The position numbers and the translations under genes were made by a program. From contig JAUZOE010000005.1 of NCBI GenBank assembly GCA_030706605.1, positions 62,001 through 126,000 on the forward strand: 64,000 nucleotides of DNA. Direction: 5' to 3'. Every line of letters starts with the position of its first letter. The first letter of the stretch is position 1. The DNA is from Bacteroidota bacterium. Lineage in GTDB: Bacteria; Bacteroidota; Bacteroidia; Chitinophagales; Chitinophagaceae. The notes beneath the pieces are model-generated. The model worked only from the letters and a program-made list of their open reading frames with translations, searched no databases and was not told the DNA's origin. This document shows, in pieces, positions 9,028 through 17,547 of this stretch.

Positions 9028-9606
9028 ATGGAGTTGGACGAAGGCAGCATCATACCGTTGCTGGCAAAGCGAAATGAGAAAGCTTTTGAACAGGTTTTTA
9101 AAACTCATTTTAAAAGCCTGCATGCGTATGCCTTCACCATAGTCAGGGATGAGATGGCCGCGGAAGAACTGGTTCAGAATATTTTTTTTAAACTTTGGGA
9201 AAGGCCGGAAAGTTTGTCTATTTCAGGGTCTGTTGCTGCTTATCTCTATAAAGCCGTTCATAATGAAAGCCTCAATCATTTAAAGCATTTAAAAGTGCGC
9301 CAAAAGCATCAATCTCATGTATTGCATCAAATGAAAAACGAAACAGAAAGCGCTGCCAAAAAAATAGCGTTTAAAGAGTTGGAAGGCAAATTGCAGAAGG
9401 CTTTGCAGGAATTGCCCGAACAATGCAGAACTATATTTCAATTGAGCCGGTTTGAAGATTTGAAGTACCGGGAAATAGCTGACAGGCTGAAAATTTCACC
9501 TAAGACCGTAGAGAATCAAATGGGAAAAGCTTTGAAATTATTGCGATTGAAATTAATAGATTTTTTGCCACTTACCATTTTACTATTACTCACATTTAAA
9601 CAATAA
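9028..9606 (+). CDS. FecI-type ECF RNA polymerase sigma-70 factor
   Basis: ECF sigma factor of the Bacteroides-expansion type, about 192 aa. The sigma-2 region shows FEQVFKTHFKSLHAYAFTIV and EELVQNIFFKLWE; the sigma-4 region shows LPEQCRTIFQLSRFEDLKY and an HTH with EIADRLKISPKTVENQMGKA. The frame extends to a TTG at 8983, but the ATG at 9028 starting MELDEG fits the family and leaves the promoter element clear. The anti-sigma FecR gene begins two bases after its stop, so they are co-translated. Activity is expected to be released by a surface signal relayed through FecR. Confidence 0.92.
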   Translation: MELDEGSIIPLLAKRNEKAFEQVFKTHFKSLHAYAFTIVRDEMAAEELVQNIFFKLWERPESLSISGSVAAYLYKAVHNESLNHLKHLKVRQKHQSHVLHQMKNETESAAKKIAFKELEGKLQKALQELPEQCRTIFQLSRFEDLKYREIADRLKISPKTVENQMGKALKLLRLKLIDFLPLTILLLLTFKQ

Positions 9607-9608
9607 GA

Positions 9609-10589
9609 GTGAAAGAAAAATTTGACCATATTGATGATGAGCTCCTGGTGAAATACTTGCTGGATGAAACAACGACGGATGAAAATGCAGCGGTAGAACA
9701 ATGGCTAAGTGTCGATACAACGAACCAAAAATATTTTGATGATTTCAAATTAATATGGGAAGGAAGCAAACAGTTTGCTGCAACAAGCACAGTAGACGAA
9801 GAAGCATCATGGGAAAAATTTCGCGATCGCATTCATACTACTTCAGCAGGAAAGGCAACGGTAAAGCCGATCGGTTCATTCTATTGGCTAAGAATTGCTG
9901 CCATGGTTGTAATAATTGCGGGAGCGGCGCTGCTTGCGTATAAAATTTTTGATAATAAAGAAATTAAAACACTCGCCGTACTGTCTTCAAATAAAGTGAT
10001 TACAGATACATTGCCTGATGAGTCGGTCATTACCTTAAATAAAAACTCAGAACTTTCTTACCCTGAAAAATTTAAAGGAAATACAAGAAAAGTTGCCTTA
10101 AAAGGAGAAGCATTTTTTTCAATACATCCTGATAAATCGAAGCCATTTATTATTACTGTAAATGACATTACTGTAAGAGTGGTGGGTACTTCTTTCAATA
10201 TAAAAAGCAGCAATGGCAATACAGAGATCATTGTAGCAACAGGAATTGTGCAGGTAATAAAAAATAATAAAGAGATTGATTTGCATCCCGATGAAAAGAT
10301 CCTTGTAAAAAAGGATGATAATATTCTGGTAAAAGAAAAAGAAAAGGGTACGCTCTACGATTATTATCGTACCAAACAATTTGAATGCGATAATACACCT
10401 TTATGGAAGTTGGTGGATGTGCTCAACCAGGCATACGGCACTGATATTATTATTGAAGGAAAAGAGCTGCGCAACCTTCCGCTCACTACCACCTTCAACG
10501 ACCAATCTCTCGATACCATTCTGGAGATCATCCGGCAAACCTTTAATATTTCTGTTACCAAAACAGGAAATGAAATTATTTTAAAATAG
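9609..10589 (+). CDS. FecR-family anti-sigma factor, DUF4974 C-terminus
   Basis: Inner-membrane sigma regulator of 326 aa. The N-terminal cytosolic part (about 1-90) holds the sigma-binding region, a single membrane helix lies near residues 95-114 (IAAMVVIIAGAALLAYKIF), and the periplasmic FecR domain follows with LPDESVITLNKNSELSYPE and VRVVGTSFNIKS. The last 70 residues are the DUF4974 fold (NLPLTTTFNDQSLDTILEII). The start is GTG at 9609, two bases after the sigma stop. It presumably contacts the STN domain of the next protein, as FecR contacts FecA. Confidence 0.92.
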   Translation: MKEKFDHIDDELLVKYLLDETTTDENAAVEQWLSVDTTNQKYFDDFKLIWEGSKQFAATSTVDEEASWEKFRDRIHTTSAGKATVKPIGSFYWLRIAAMVVIIAGAALLAYKIFDNKEIKTLAVLSSNKVITDTLPDESVITLNKNSELSYPEKFKGNTRKVALKGEAFFSIHPDKSKPFIITVNDITVRVVGTSFNIKSSNGNTEIIVATGIVQVIKNNKEIDLHPDEKILVKKDDNILVKEKEKGTLYDYYRTKQFECDNTPLWKLVDVLNQAYGTDIIIEGKELRNLPLTTTFNDQSLDTILEIIRQTFNISVTKTGNEIILK

Positions 10590-10613
10590 GAACCAGATTA
10601 TAACACATTAGCT

Positions 10614-12446
10614 ATGATAGTTTTTAAAAGAACCATTGCTGTTTTTATATTGCTCGTGGTCATTAACCTTGAAAGCCAGGCACAAAGTATTTTGGATAAA
10701 AATATTTCTTTGGAAGTAAACAGGCAACGGCTTGATAATGTACTGGAAATAATAAGTAATAAAGGAGATTTCTATTTTTCTTACAATTCAAATATTATAA
10801 AAAGAGACAGCCTGGTTACACTCACCGTTTACAATAAAACAATAAAGAAGGTGCTGGATTTTTTATTCAGCAGTGATTATGAATTTAAAGAAAGCGGCAA
10901 CTACATTATCATACGAAGAGCGCCTTTAAATATTTCGCGTATCACTAACAAAGCCCTGACTGAAGATAAAATTTATACTGTTAGTGGTTATGTACTGGAT
11001 GATGAAACAGGACAAAAACTAAGTGATGCAAGCATTTATGATAAGCACTTACTCGCTTCGGCACTTACTGATGAAAATGGTTATTTTAAAATAAAACTGA
11101 AGAGTAAAAACAAAACGGTAGAGCTTACAGTAAGTAAAGAATTTTACCAGGATACTACCATCGTTATTGAGCCGCGTTACAACCAGCAGTTGACTATCAC
11201 CATTATGCCACAGGAAGAAAGCCAGGCACTCGTTACGGTTAGCCCCAATGATTATTATCTACCCGATTCTTTAAAAGTGAGAGTGGAAGACGATTCCACA
11301 TCGACTGAATATCTCTATGTAAAAAAAGATTCTTCAAAATTGGAGAAAACAGCAATAGGTAATTTTTTGCTTTCATCCAAACAGAAAATTCAAAGCCTTA
11401 ACCTGAAAAAGTTTTTTACTGAGAGGCCTTTCCAGGTTTCTGTTCTTCCGGGCATGAGTACGCATGGCAGGCTAAGCCCGCAAATTGTCAATAATTTTTC
11501 GCTGAACATTTTTGGCGGATATACCGGTGGCCTTAATGGTGTTGAATTTGGTGGCCTTTTCAATCTTGATAAAAGAGATGTCAGATTTTTCCAGGCGGCG
11601 GGCTTGTTTAACCTTACAGGCGGCAATGTAACGGGAGCACAGTTTGCAGGTATTAACAATACTGTCATCAACAATTTAAACGGATGGCAAACGGCGGGAA
11701 TATACAATTATACAAAAGGGAAAGTAAATGGTTGGCAGCTGGCGGGTATTCACAATCATGCAGCCGATACTGCAAGAGGTGTACAAATCGCTGGCATTAG
11801 TAATTATGCGAATAAAAATATGAAGGGTTTACAAATTGCCGGCATCGGAAACTTTAGCCGGAGAAAAATGAATGGGATGCAGGTGGCTGGTATATTTAAC
11901 TATGCCAAAAATTTACACGGTGTGCAAATAGGCCTCATTAATGTTTCGGATACTTCCAGTGGGTATAGCATTGGGTTATTAAACCTGGTTAACAAAGGCT
12001 ACCATAAAATTTCGTTGTATGCAAATGAAACTATGAATGCGAACCTGAATATTAAAACAGGCAATTCAAAATTATACAGTATGCTTATGGGAGGCATTAA
12101 TCTAAGTGATTCTGCAAAAATATATTCATTTGGTTTTGGCCTGGGACATGATTTTATTTTCTCAAACAGATTTTCTTTCTCAACGGAATTATCTTCTCAA
12201 TATTTATACCTTGGTAGCTGGAGCTATACCAATTTGCTGAATAAATTTTCTTTGAACCTCAACGTCCATTTAAATAAAAATTTCGCCCTTTTTGCCGGCC
12301 CGGCCTTTAATGTATATTATAGCAACCAGGCGGGAGGATTTAATGGATTCAATAAAAATATTCCGTCTGCAGGTTATCACCATTTTAATTTTAGTCCTCG
12401 TGTAAATGGATGGATAGGATGGAATGCTGGCATCACTCTTTTCTAA
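10614..12446 (+). CDS. STN plus carboxypeptidase-regulatory plus surface-repeat protein
   Basis: A 610-aa exported protein with an unusual composition. After a signal peptide (to about AQS, residue 25) comes an STN signalling domain (about 28-100), then a carboxypeptidase-regulatory beta-sandwich (about 120-200), a linker, and from about residue 300 a run of roughly ten repeats with consensus GxQxAGIxN, each 18-24 residues. The C-terminal 120 residues alternate hydrophobic strands and resemble a membrane barrel. The repeats resemble the LA_2272-type surface repeats. It occupies the place where a SusC/FecA receptor normally follows FecR, but has no TonB plug, so it is probably the signal sensor rather than a transporter. 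Confidence 0.75.
   Translation: MIVFKRTIAVFILLVVINLESQAQSILDKNISLEVNRQRLDNVLEIISNKGDFYFSYNSNIIKRDSLVTLTVYNKTIKKVLDFLFSSDYEFKESGNYIIIRRAPLNISRITNKALTEDKIYTVSGYVLDDETGQKLSDASIYDKHLLASALTDENGYFKIKLKSKNKTVELTVSKEFYQDTTIVIEPRYNQQLTITIMPQEESQALVTVSPNDYYLPDSLKVRVEDDSTSTEYLYVKKDSSKLEKTAIGNFLLSSKQKIQSLNLKKFFTERPFQVSVLPGMSTHGRLSPQIVNNFSLNIFGGYTGGLNGVEFGGLFNLDKRDVRFFQAAGLFNLTGGNVTGAQFAGINNTVINNLNGWQTAGIYNYTKGKVNGWQLAGIHNHAADTARGVQIAGISNYANKNMKGLQIAGIGNFSRRKMNGMQVAGIFNYAKNLHGVQIGLINVSDTSSGYSIGLLNLVNKGYHKISLYANETMNANLNIKTGNSKLYSMLMGGINLSDSAKIYSFGFGLGHDFIFSNRFSFSTELSSQYLYLGSWSYTNLLNKFSLNLNVHLNKNFALFAGPAFNVYYSNQAGGFNGFNKNIPSAGYHHFNFSPRVNGWIGWNAGITLF
11530..11991 (+). repeat. GxQxAGIxN protein repeats
   Basis: About ten tandem units inside the STN-domain protein. 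Successive cores are GVEFGGLFN, FFQAAGLFN, GAQFAGINN, GWQTAGIYN, GWQLAGIHN, GVQIAGISN, GLQIAGIGN, GMQVAGIFN, GVQIGLIN and GYSIGLLN. The period of about 20 residues with alternating hydrophobic positions suggests a beta-solenoid or repeated hairpins. The DNA of the units has diverged, so this is not a recent expansion. Confidence 0.75.
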
Positions 12447-12462
12447 AAAAAGTCAGGCACGC

Positions 12463-12491
12463 ATAGGGGTATTTCCTTTTCCGGTTGTTAT
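12463..12491 (+). promoter_or_regulatory. Candidate ECF promoter, copy 2
   Basis: ATAGGGGTA at 12463-12471, twelve bases, then GTTGTTAT at 12484-12491, identical in both boxes and in spacing to the element before the sigma gene. It lies about 75 bases before the DUF2807 gene, which suggests that gene is a regulon member transcribed by the same sigma factor. Confidence 0.55.
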
Positions 12492-12566
12492 TAAAATGAA
12501 CAGGGCAAATAGCCTTGTATCCTAAAACCTAATAATAAAATTTAAAAAATTGACAAATTCCCTAAC

Positions 12567-13280
12567 ATGAAAAAGTTAAGTATTCTATTTTTATCAATTG
12601 CGTTAATGGCAGGTTTTACATCTTGCAAAAAAGTGGTAGGCGAAGGCCCCGCAGTTACAGAAACCAGGGGCACTGGTAATTTCACTTCTGTCGCATCTTC
12701 AATCTCCGCCAATGTTTATTACAAGCAGGATCCCGTTTACAAAGTAGAAATAACAGCGCAGCAAAATATTCTCAATGTAATTGAAACCAATATAGTTGGC
12801 AATGAACTTTTAATCAAATTCAGGAATGGTGTGCGGGTAAAGTCTCACGAAAACATAGTGGTGAATGTAAGTTCTCCAATGATAAATGGTTTGCGATTGA
12901 GTGGTTCTGGAAATTTGATAGCTTCTGATTCCATAAGTTCAGGTAGTATGAGCCTTACTTTAAGTGGCTCGGGAAATATAAATCTGCACAGTTTAGTGGC
13001 AACATCTCTTGATGCTAACATAAGCGGTTCAGGGAATATAACAATTTCAAATGGCTCACTTAATACCGGTAGTTTCAGGATTAGCGGAAGTGGAAATATA
13101 GATGCTATGAATGTGCCTGCATCTTCTATAACCACTACCACGAGTGGCTCCGGGGAAATGCGTGTCAATGCTTCTCAAAATCTGGATGTTACTATTTCAG
13201 GAAGTGGTTCCGTTTATTATAAAGGCACACCCGGAGTTAATACCCATATTTCGGGTTCCGGGAAAGTAATGCATCAGTAA
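12567..13280 (+). CDS. Head GIN domain (DUF2807) lipoprotein
   Basis: A 237-aa lipoprotein: the lipobox is FTSC with Cys20, after a short hydrophobic signal. The rest is a DUF2807 beta-helix-like domain with repeated GSGN turns (LSGSGN, ISGSGN and variants) roughly every 18-22 residues. Members are envelope proteins of unknown function, often next to sensory or stress regulators. Its own promoter carries the same bipartite element as the sigma gene, so it is probably an output of the sigma/FecR circuit. Confidence 0.85.
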   Translation: MKKLSILFLSIALMAGFTSCKKVVGEGPAVTETRGTGNFTSVASSISANVYYKQDPVYKVEITAQQNILNVIETNIVGNELLIKFRNGVRVKSHENIVVNVSSPMINGLRLSGSGNLIASDSISSGSMSLTLSGSGNINLHSLVATSLDANISGSGNITISNGSLNTGSFRISGSGNIDAMNVPASSITTTTSGSGEMRVNASQNLDVTISGSGSVYYKGTPGVNTHISGSGKVMHQ

Positions 13281-13353
13281 GAAAAATTGATTGATCAGAA
13301 TTCTTGCAAAAAAAACAATTGTAAAAGATTTTAATCAGCCAGGTTTTGCGGGT

Positions 13354-14862
13354 CTATTTTGTAGGAATTTTGTCATACAGTTTGGCATGAAGCTGTTTTC
13401 CTTGCCGAACTATGATTTCAATAATTTCTTCAATGTCTTTTTGGGAAGTTCTGAAGTTTACAATACAAGCTCTTAAACAATATTTATCCCCAACAACAGC
13501 ATTAGATAAAAACACTTCTCCTTCACCCTGCAATTCATTCAATAATGTTTCATTTAAAGTGTTCAGATAGGTTTCATTCATTTTTTCATCTTGCAAATAA
13601 CCAGGAGGTACATAACGCAAAGTGGTAATACTTAGATTTTGTGTTACTGCTTCCAGTTCAGGATGCTTTTTTGCTTCTTCAAATAACATTTGGGATAAGG
13701 CAATGTCATCACCAATCATTTTTATATAACCGCTTTTCCCCACCTGCTGCAAAGCCATCCATACTTTTAATGATCTGAAGCCTCTTGAATTTTGGAAGCC
13801 ATATTCGTAATAATTGAGTGAAGGCTCATCATCATTATTATCGAAATTATAATAAACAGGATGCGAACTATAAGTATCAACCAGGTGCTGGGGATTTTTA
13901 ACCAGGGTGCAACCTGCTTCAAGTGGTGCATAAAGCCATTTGTGAGGGTCAAGTGCAATAGAGTCAGCCTCCTTTATTCCACCAAATAAATCTTTGTATT
14001 GTGGAATTACCGCAGCAGGAATTCCATACGCACCATCTATGTGAAACCATAAATCATGTGCTTTGCAAATACTGGCTATTGCCGAAAGATTATCTACCAC
14101 ACCTGTGCTTACATCACCTGCATTTCCAATTACCAGAAAGGGTTTTTTGCCATCCGTTAAATCATTACGAATTGTTTGCGACAAAATATCTGTATTCATT
14201 TTATTGTCAGCATTGGTAGGTATCCATCGTATGGCTTTTAACCCATGACCAAATAATACAGCCGCTTTTTCAATCCAGGTATGAGTTCCTTTTGAACAAT
14301 ACAAAACCATTTCGTAATGAATGTTTGCCAGTCCACTTTCCTTTAAACTCTTTGGAGCTTTTGCTGTTCTTGCTGCTAAAAATGCAGTTAAGTTTGCCAT
14401 GTTTCCCCCGCTAACCAATATTCCACCATAGGAAGGAGAAACACCGATAAATTCAGCAAGCCATTTCACAGTTTGCTTTTCAATGGCGGTTGCCATTGGG
14501 CTCAATATATTCGCACCCACATTGGGGTTAACAGCCGCCGCTAATAAATCTGCCAAAGCACCTATTGGTGTAGGCGACGAGGTGATGTATCCAAAAAATT
14601 TAGGGTGCCCATTGAGCAATGAATGGTTGAGCAATAAATCAGTGGCTTTGGAAAACAATTCTGAAGCAGAAGTTCCGTGTTCAGGTAAAGAATCATTCCC
14701 CAGTATCTCTTGTATTTGGGTAGGAGTTTCTCCGGTAGTAACGGGCTTTCTATCAATTGTTTCAATAAAATCAGCAATGGTATCTATTAATTGATAACCA
14801 ATTTTTTTGAACTCGTCCTGACTAATTTCTATTGGTGATATACGTTGAATTGTGTTGCTCAT
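13354..14862 (-). CDS. PLP-dependent group II amino-acid decarboxylase
   Basis: A 502-aa pyridoxal-phosphate decarboxylase of the aromatic-L-amino-acid/glutamate decarboxylase family. PLP contacts are visible: HIDGAYG at 274-280 (Asp276 to the pyridine nitrogen) and DPHKW at 305-309 with the Schiff-base Lys308. The sequence HPKFFGYITSSPTPIGALAD near 86-105 is the substrate-side motif of the aromatic amino-acid decarboxylase group. The protein is cytosolic and full length. It ends about 70 bases from the convergent DUF2807 gene. Substrate choice among Tyr, Trp, Dopa or others is not resolved. Confidence 0.88.
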   Translation of the reverse strand: MSNTIQRISPIEISQDEFKKIGYQLIDTIADFIETIDRKPVTTGETPTQIQEILGNDSLPEHGTSASELFSKATDLLLNHSLLNGHPKFFGYITSSPTPIGALADLLAAAVNPNVGANILSPMATAIEKQTVKWLAEFIGVSPSYGGILVSGGNMANLTAFLAARTAKAPKSLKESGLANIHYEMVLYCSKGTHTWIEKAAVLFGHGLKAIRWIPTNADNKMNTDILSQTIRNDLTDGKKPFLVIGNAGDVSTGVVDNLSAIASICKAHDLWFHIDGAYGIPAAVIPQYKDLFGGIKEADSIALDPHKWLYAPLEAGCTLVKNPQHLVDTYSSHPVYYNFDNNDDEPSLNYYEYGFQNSRGFRSLKVWMALQQVGKSGYIKMIGDDIALSQMLFEEAKKHPELEAVTQNLSITTLRYVPPGYLQDEKMNETYLNTLNETLLNELQGEGEVFLSNAVVGDKYCLRACIVNFRTSQKDIEEIIEIIVRQGKQLHAKLYDKIPTK

Positions 14863-14998
14863 GTTTTACAAATGTTCTATCTGTCAAAGTTAACTTCTTG
14901 CACAAAATTCTCCTCATACATATTTCTTTTTCTACCTTTCATTAACAGTTATCCACATTGGTTAATAACTATATCTTTTTAAAAAGCCCTTAGACGGT

Positions 14999-15006
14999 TA
15001 TTTTTG
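14999..15006 (+). promoter_or_regulatory. Promoter -7 box for the small RNA
   Basis: TATTTTTG fits the Bacteroidota -7 consensus TAnnTTTG. Nineteen bases upstream, TTTT at 14976-14979 is one change from the -33 box TTTG. Transcription would begin near 15013, at the left edge of the structured region. Confidence 0.45.
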
Positions 15007-15012
15007 TATCAC

Positions 15013-15160
15013 AAATAAAGATTAATAAGTTGTAACCTTCGGTGTAGGCTGGAACTTTCCGCCACCGTCAATCTGATTAACGCCTTTTTTTATGTAATTT
15101 TTGTTTTGTCTGGATATCGGATTAAAGTAAAGGCTGTATTTTATGCAGCCTTTACTTTTT
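15013..15160 (+). ncRNA. Candidate structured small RNA
   Basis: An apparent stand-alone transcript of about 150 bases with no reading frame. A core hairpin at 15039-15067 has arms CGGT, GGC and GGA paired with TCC, GCC and ACCG around an ACTT loop, with small bulges; AGATT near 15019 can pair with AATCT near 15070 to close it. A T7 run follows at about 15085, and a 13-bp terminator ends the unit. It does not match any riboswitch I recognise. It lies 280 bases before the sulfite reductase gene, whose own promoter is further right, so it is more likely a separate RNA than a leader. Confidence 0.45.
15124..15160 (+). terminator. Rho-independent terminator
   Basis: Perfect 13-bp stem, AAAGTAAAGGCTG at 15124-15136 with CAGCCTTTACTTT at 15146-15158, around a 9-base loop and ending in a T-run. 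It closes the candidate small RNA. Confidence 0.8.
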
Positions 15161-15375
15161 GATAACTATTTTGCTTCTACACCAGGATTTCTATCCGCAG
15201 AATTATTTTAGGAGGAAATAACTGTTTTTTCATCCTCAGCATACACTCCGCTTATTTAAATACCGCACACTACTGAGGCGAAGAAATATCCCTTCATGTA
15301 ATTTTGGTCTATTTGCCCAACTTTGTTGTGATAATAGCAATATAAAAAAAAATTGGACCGTTATTTCTCAAACCT

Positions 15376-15383
15376 TACATTTG
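15376..15383 (+). promoter_or_regulatory. Promoter -7 box of the sulfite reductase gene
   Basis: TACATTTG matches TAnnTTTG. A weak -33 (TTGG at 15353) sits 19 bases upstream. The predicted start near 15390 coincides with the palindrome at 15391-15403. Confidence 0.5.
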
Positions 15384-15390
15384 CATAGTA

Positions 15391-15403
15391 TACTAAATTA
15401 GTA
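15391..15403 (+). promoter_or_regulatory. Palindromic operator candidate
   Basis: TACTAAATTAGTA is a perfect 13-base palindrome just downstream of the -7 box, where a bound repressor would block initiation. Its place before a sulfite reductase suggests a sulfur-responsive regulator, possibly of the Rrf2/CymR kind; the regulator's identity is inferred. Confidence 0.5.
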
Positions 15404-15441
15404 GGGTAATAAAATTTTACATAATCATAATTAAATAAACA

Positions 15442-17547
15442 ATGCAGTCTTTTCGAACAGAATTAGAAAACCCACTGGTACAGAAGGATATTCTTGAACT
15501 GGAACAAAAAATCCGGGCTTTTAAAGAAGGCGCTGTTCCCGAAGAGAAATTCCGTAGTCTCAGGCTGGCAAGAGGCGTATATGGGCAACGACAACAAGGT
15601 GTTCAAATGGTGCGAATCAAGTTGCCTTATGGAAAAATGACATTAGCTCAATGGAAAAGAATTGCGGATGTATCGGACGAGTTTTCAACCGGGAATTTGC
15701 ACCTGACCACAAGGCAGGATATTCAAATTCATTTTGTAAGTCTTGACCGAACTCCCGAATTATGGAGTTTATTAGAAGAGGATAATATTACGATTCGTGA
15801 GGCCTGTGGCAATACAGTTAGAAATGTAACGGCTTCAGATATTGCAGGTATTGATGTTGATGAACCATTTGATGTAACTCCTTATGCTCATGCTATCTTC
15901 GAATATTTTTTGCGCAAACCAGTTTGCCAGGAAATGGGGCGCAAATTTAAAATTGCATTGTCAAGCAGTGAAAAAGATACGGCTCTGATTTTTATGCATG
16001 ACCTCGGTGTAATTCCCCGCATTAAAGAAATAGATGGTAACATTCAGAGAGGGTTTAAAGTTGTTGTTGGCGGAGGATTAGGCGCACAACCCCATCTCGC
16101 AATTACCACACACGAATTTTTGGAAGAATATCTATTGATTCCCTATATTGAATCCGTATTGCGTGTATTTGACCGTTATGGAGAACGCAACAGCAGGCAT
16201 AAAGCCAGGATTAAATTTTTAATTCAACAGATCGGGATAGATGCATTTAATGAATTGGTTGCTGGTGAACAAAAAGCATTAACAGATCAGTCTGTTGCTA
16301 TAGATTCAAACCGTTTTGATGAAATTATATTTCCTGGTGGAACATTGCCCGACGAAAAAACTGAAATCAAAAACCCCCTGAATTTTGAGATTTGGAAAAA
16401 GACCAATGTTAAGAATCAAAAACAGGAAGGGTATCATGTAGTATATGTAAGAGTGCCCAACGGTAACATCAGCTCAGATGTCAGCAGAAGATTAATTCAA
16501 AAATTGAAACCTGTTATCGCAGATGATATTCGTGTTACCATCAATCAGAATTTACTATTCCGCTATATAAAACCGGAACACCTGGAATATGTATATAGTG
16601 TACTGGAAGCTGAAAGCCTAGCTGCTGCTGGTTATGGAAGCACTGCAGATATCGTTTCCTGCCCCGGCACGGATACCTGTAACCTTGGCATTTCAAACAG
16701 CACAGAGTTAAGTACCGTTCTTGCACAATTAATTGAAGATGAATTTCCTGAATTTTTATTGAATGACGATGTGGCTATTCGCATTAGTGGGTGTATGAAT
16801 TCCTGCGGTCAGCATGGTATAGGCACTATCGGCTTTCATGGCAGTTCCATGAAGGTAAAAGGCAAAGTGGTACCTGCTGTACAGGTATTGATCGGTGGAG
16901 GTAATTTAGGCAGTGGTGAAGGCAGGGTTGCCAACAAAGTAATTAAGCTTCCCAGTAAGCGGGCTCCTGAAGCTATTCGCGTTTTATTAAATGATTTTAA
17001 AAGGAATCAGGAGAACAACGAATCATTCCTTGATTTCACATTCAGGAACGGCGAAAGATATTTTTATAATTTATTAAAACCGTTAGCAGATACTGAAACG
17101 CTGGCCGCTGAAGATTATATCGATTGGGGCCAGGAAGAAAAATTTGCAACTGCAATTGGAGTAGGTGAATGTGCCGGTGTAATGATCGATTTAGTGGCCA
17201 CTTTAATTTTTGAAGCAGACGAAAAAATAAATCTTGCCGAAGAAAGTATAACCAATGGAGCATTCGCAGATGGTATCTACCAGGCTTATGCTGCCTTCAT
17301 TAATGCAGCAAAAGCTTTGTTATTGAACCAGCAGGTGCAGTGCAATACACAGGTAGGAATTTTAAAAGATTTTGATGAACACTTTACAGCCAAAGGATTG
17401 TATAATGATCATTCAGGTTTCAGGGAGCTTGTTTTACAAATAAATCAAAACGAACCAACAGGACAATTTGCAAAAACATACCTGCAGGAAGCAAAAACAT
17501 TTATTGAGTTTGCTAACGCTTTTAAGGGATCTGCAATTTTAAATTAA
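15442..17547 (+). CDS. Ferredoxin-type sulfite/nitrite reductase with C-terminal helical extension
   Basis: Siroheme and [4Fe-4S] enzyme that reduces sulfite to sulfide or nitrite to ammonia with six electrons, in the cytosol. Two NIR_SIR repeats are present, with TGNLHLTTRQDIQIHF near residue 80 and the cluster ligands CPGTDTC (Cys407, Cys413) and CMNSC (Cys451, Cys455). After about residue 560 there is an extra helical region of some 140 residues that standard NirA/CysI lacks; similar tails are common in Bacteroidota homologues. No cysteine or nitrate genes are adjacent. Because of the operator-like palindrome and family distribution, sulfite is the likelier substrate, but nitrite cannot be excluded. 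Confidence 0.85.
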   Translation: MQSFRTELENPLVQKDILELEQKIRAFKEGAVPEEKFRSLRLARGVYGQRQQGVQMVRIKLPYGKMTLAQWKRIADVSDEFSTGNLHLTTRQDIQIHFVSLDRTPELWSLLEEDNITIREACGNTVRNVTASDIAGIDVDEPFDVTPYAHAIFEYFLRKPVCQEMGRKFKIALSSSEKDTALIFMHDLGVIPRIKEIDGNIQRGFKVVVGGGLGAQPHLAITTHEFLEEYLLIPYIESVLRVFDRYGERNSRHKARIKFLIQQIGIDAFNELVAGEQKALTDQSVAIDSNRFDEIIFPGGTLPDEKTEIKNPLNFEIWKKTNVKNQKQEGYHVVYVRVPNGNISSDVSRRLIQKLKPVIADDIRVTINQNLLFRYIKPEHLEYVYSVLEAESLAAAGYGSTADIVSCPGTDTCNLGISNSTELSTVLAQLIEDEFPEFLLNDDVAIRISGCMNSCGQHGIGTIGFHGSSMKVKGKVVPAVQVLIGGGNLGSGEGRVANKVIKLPSKRAPEAIRVLLNDFKRNQENNESFLDFTFRNGERYFYNLLKPLADTETLAAEDYIDWGQEEKFATAIGVGECAGVMIDLVATLIFEADEKINLAEESITNGAFADGIYQAYAAFINAAKALLLNQQVQCNTQVGILKDFDEHFTAKGLYNDHSGFRELVLQINQNEPTGQFAKTYLQEAKTFIEFANAFKGSAILN

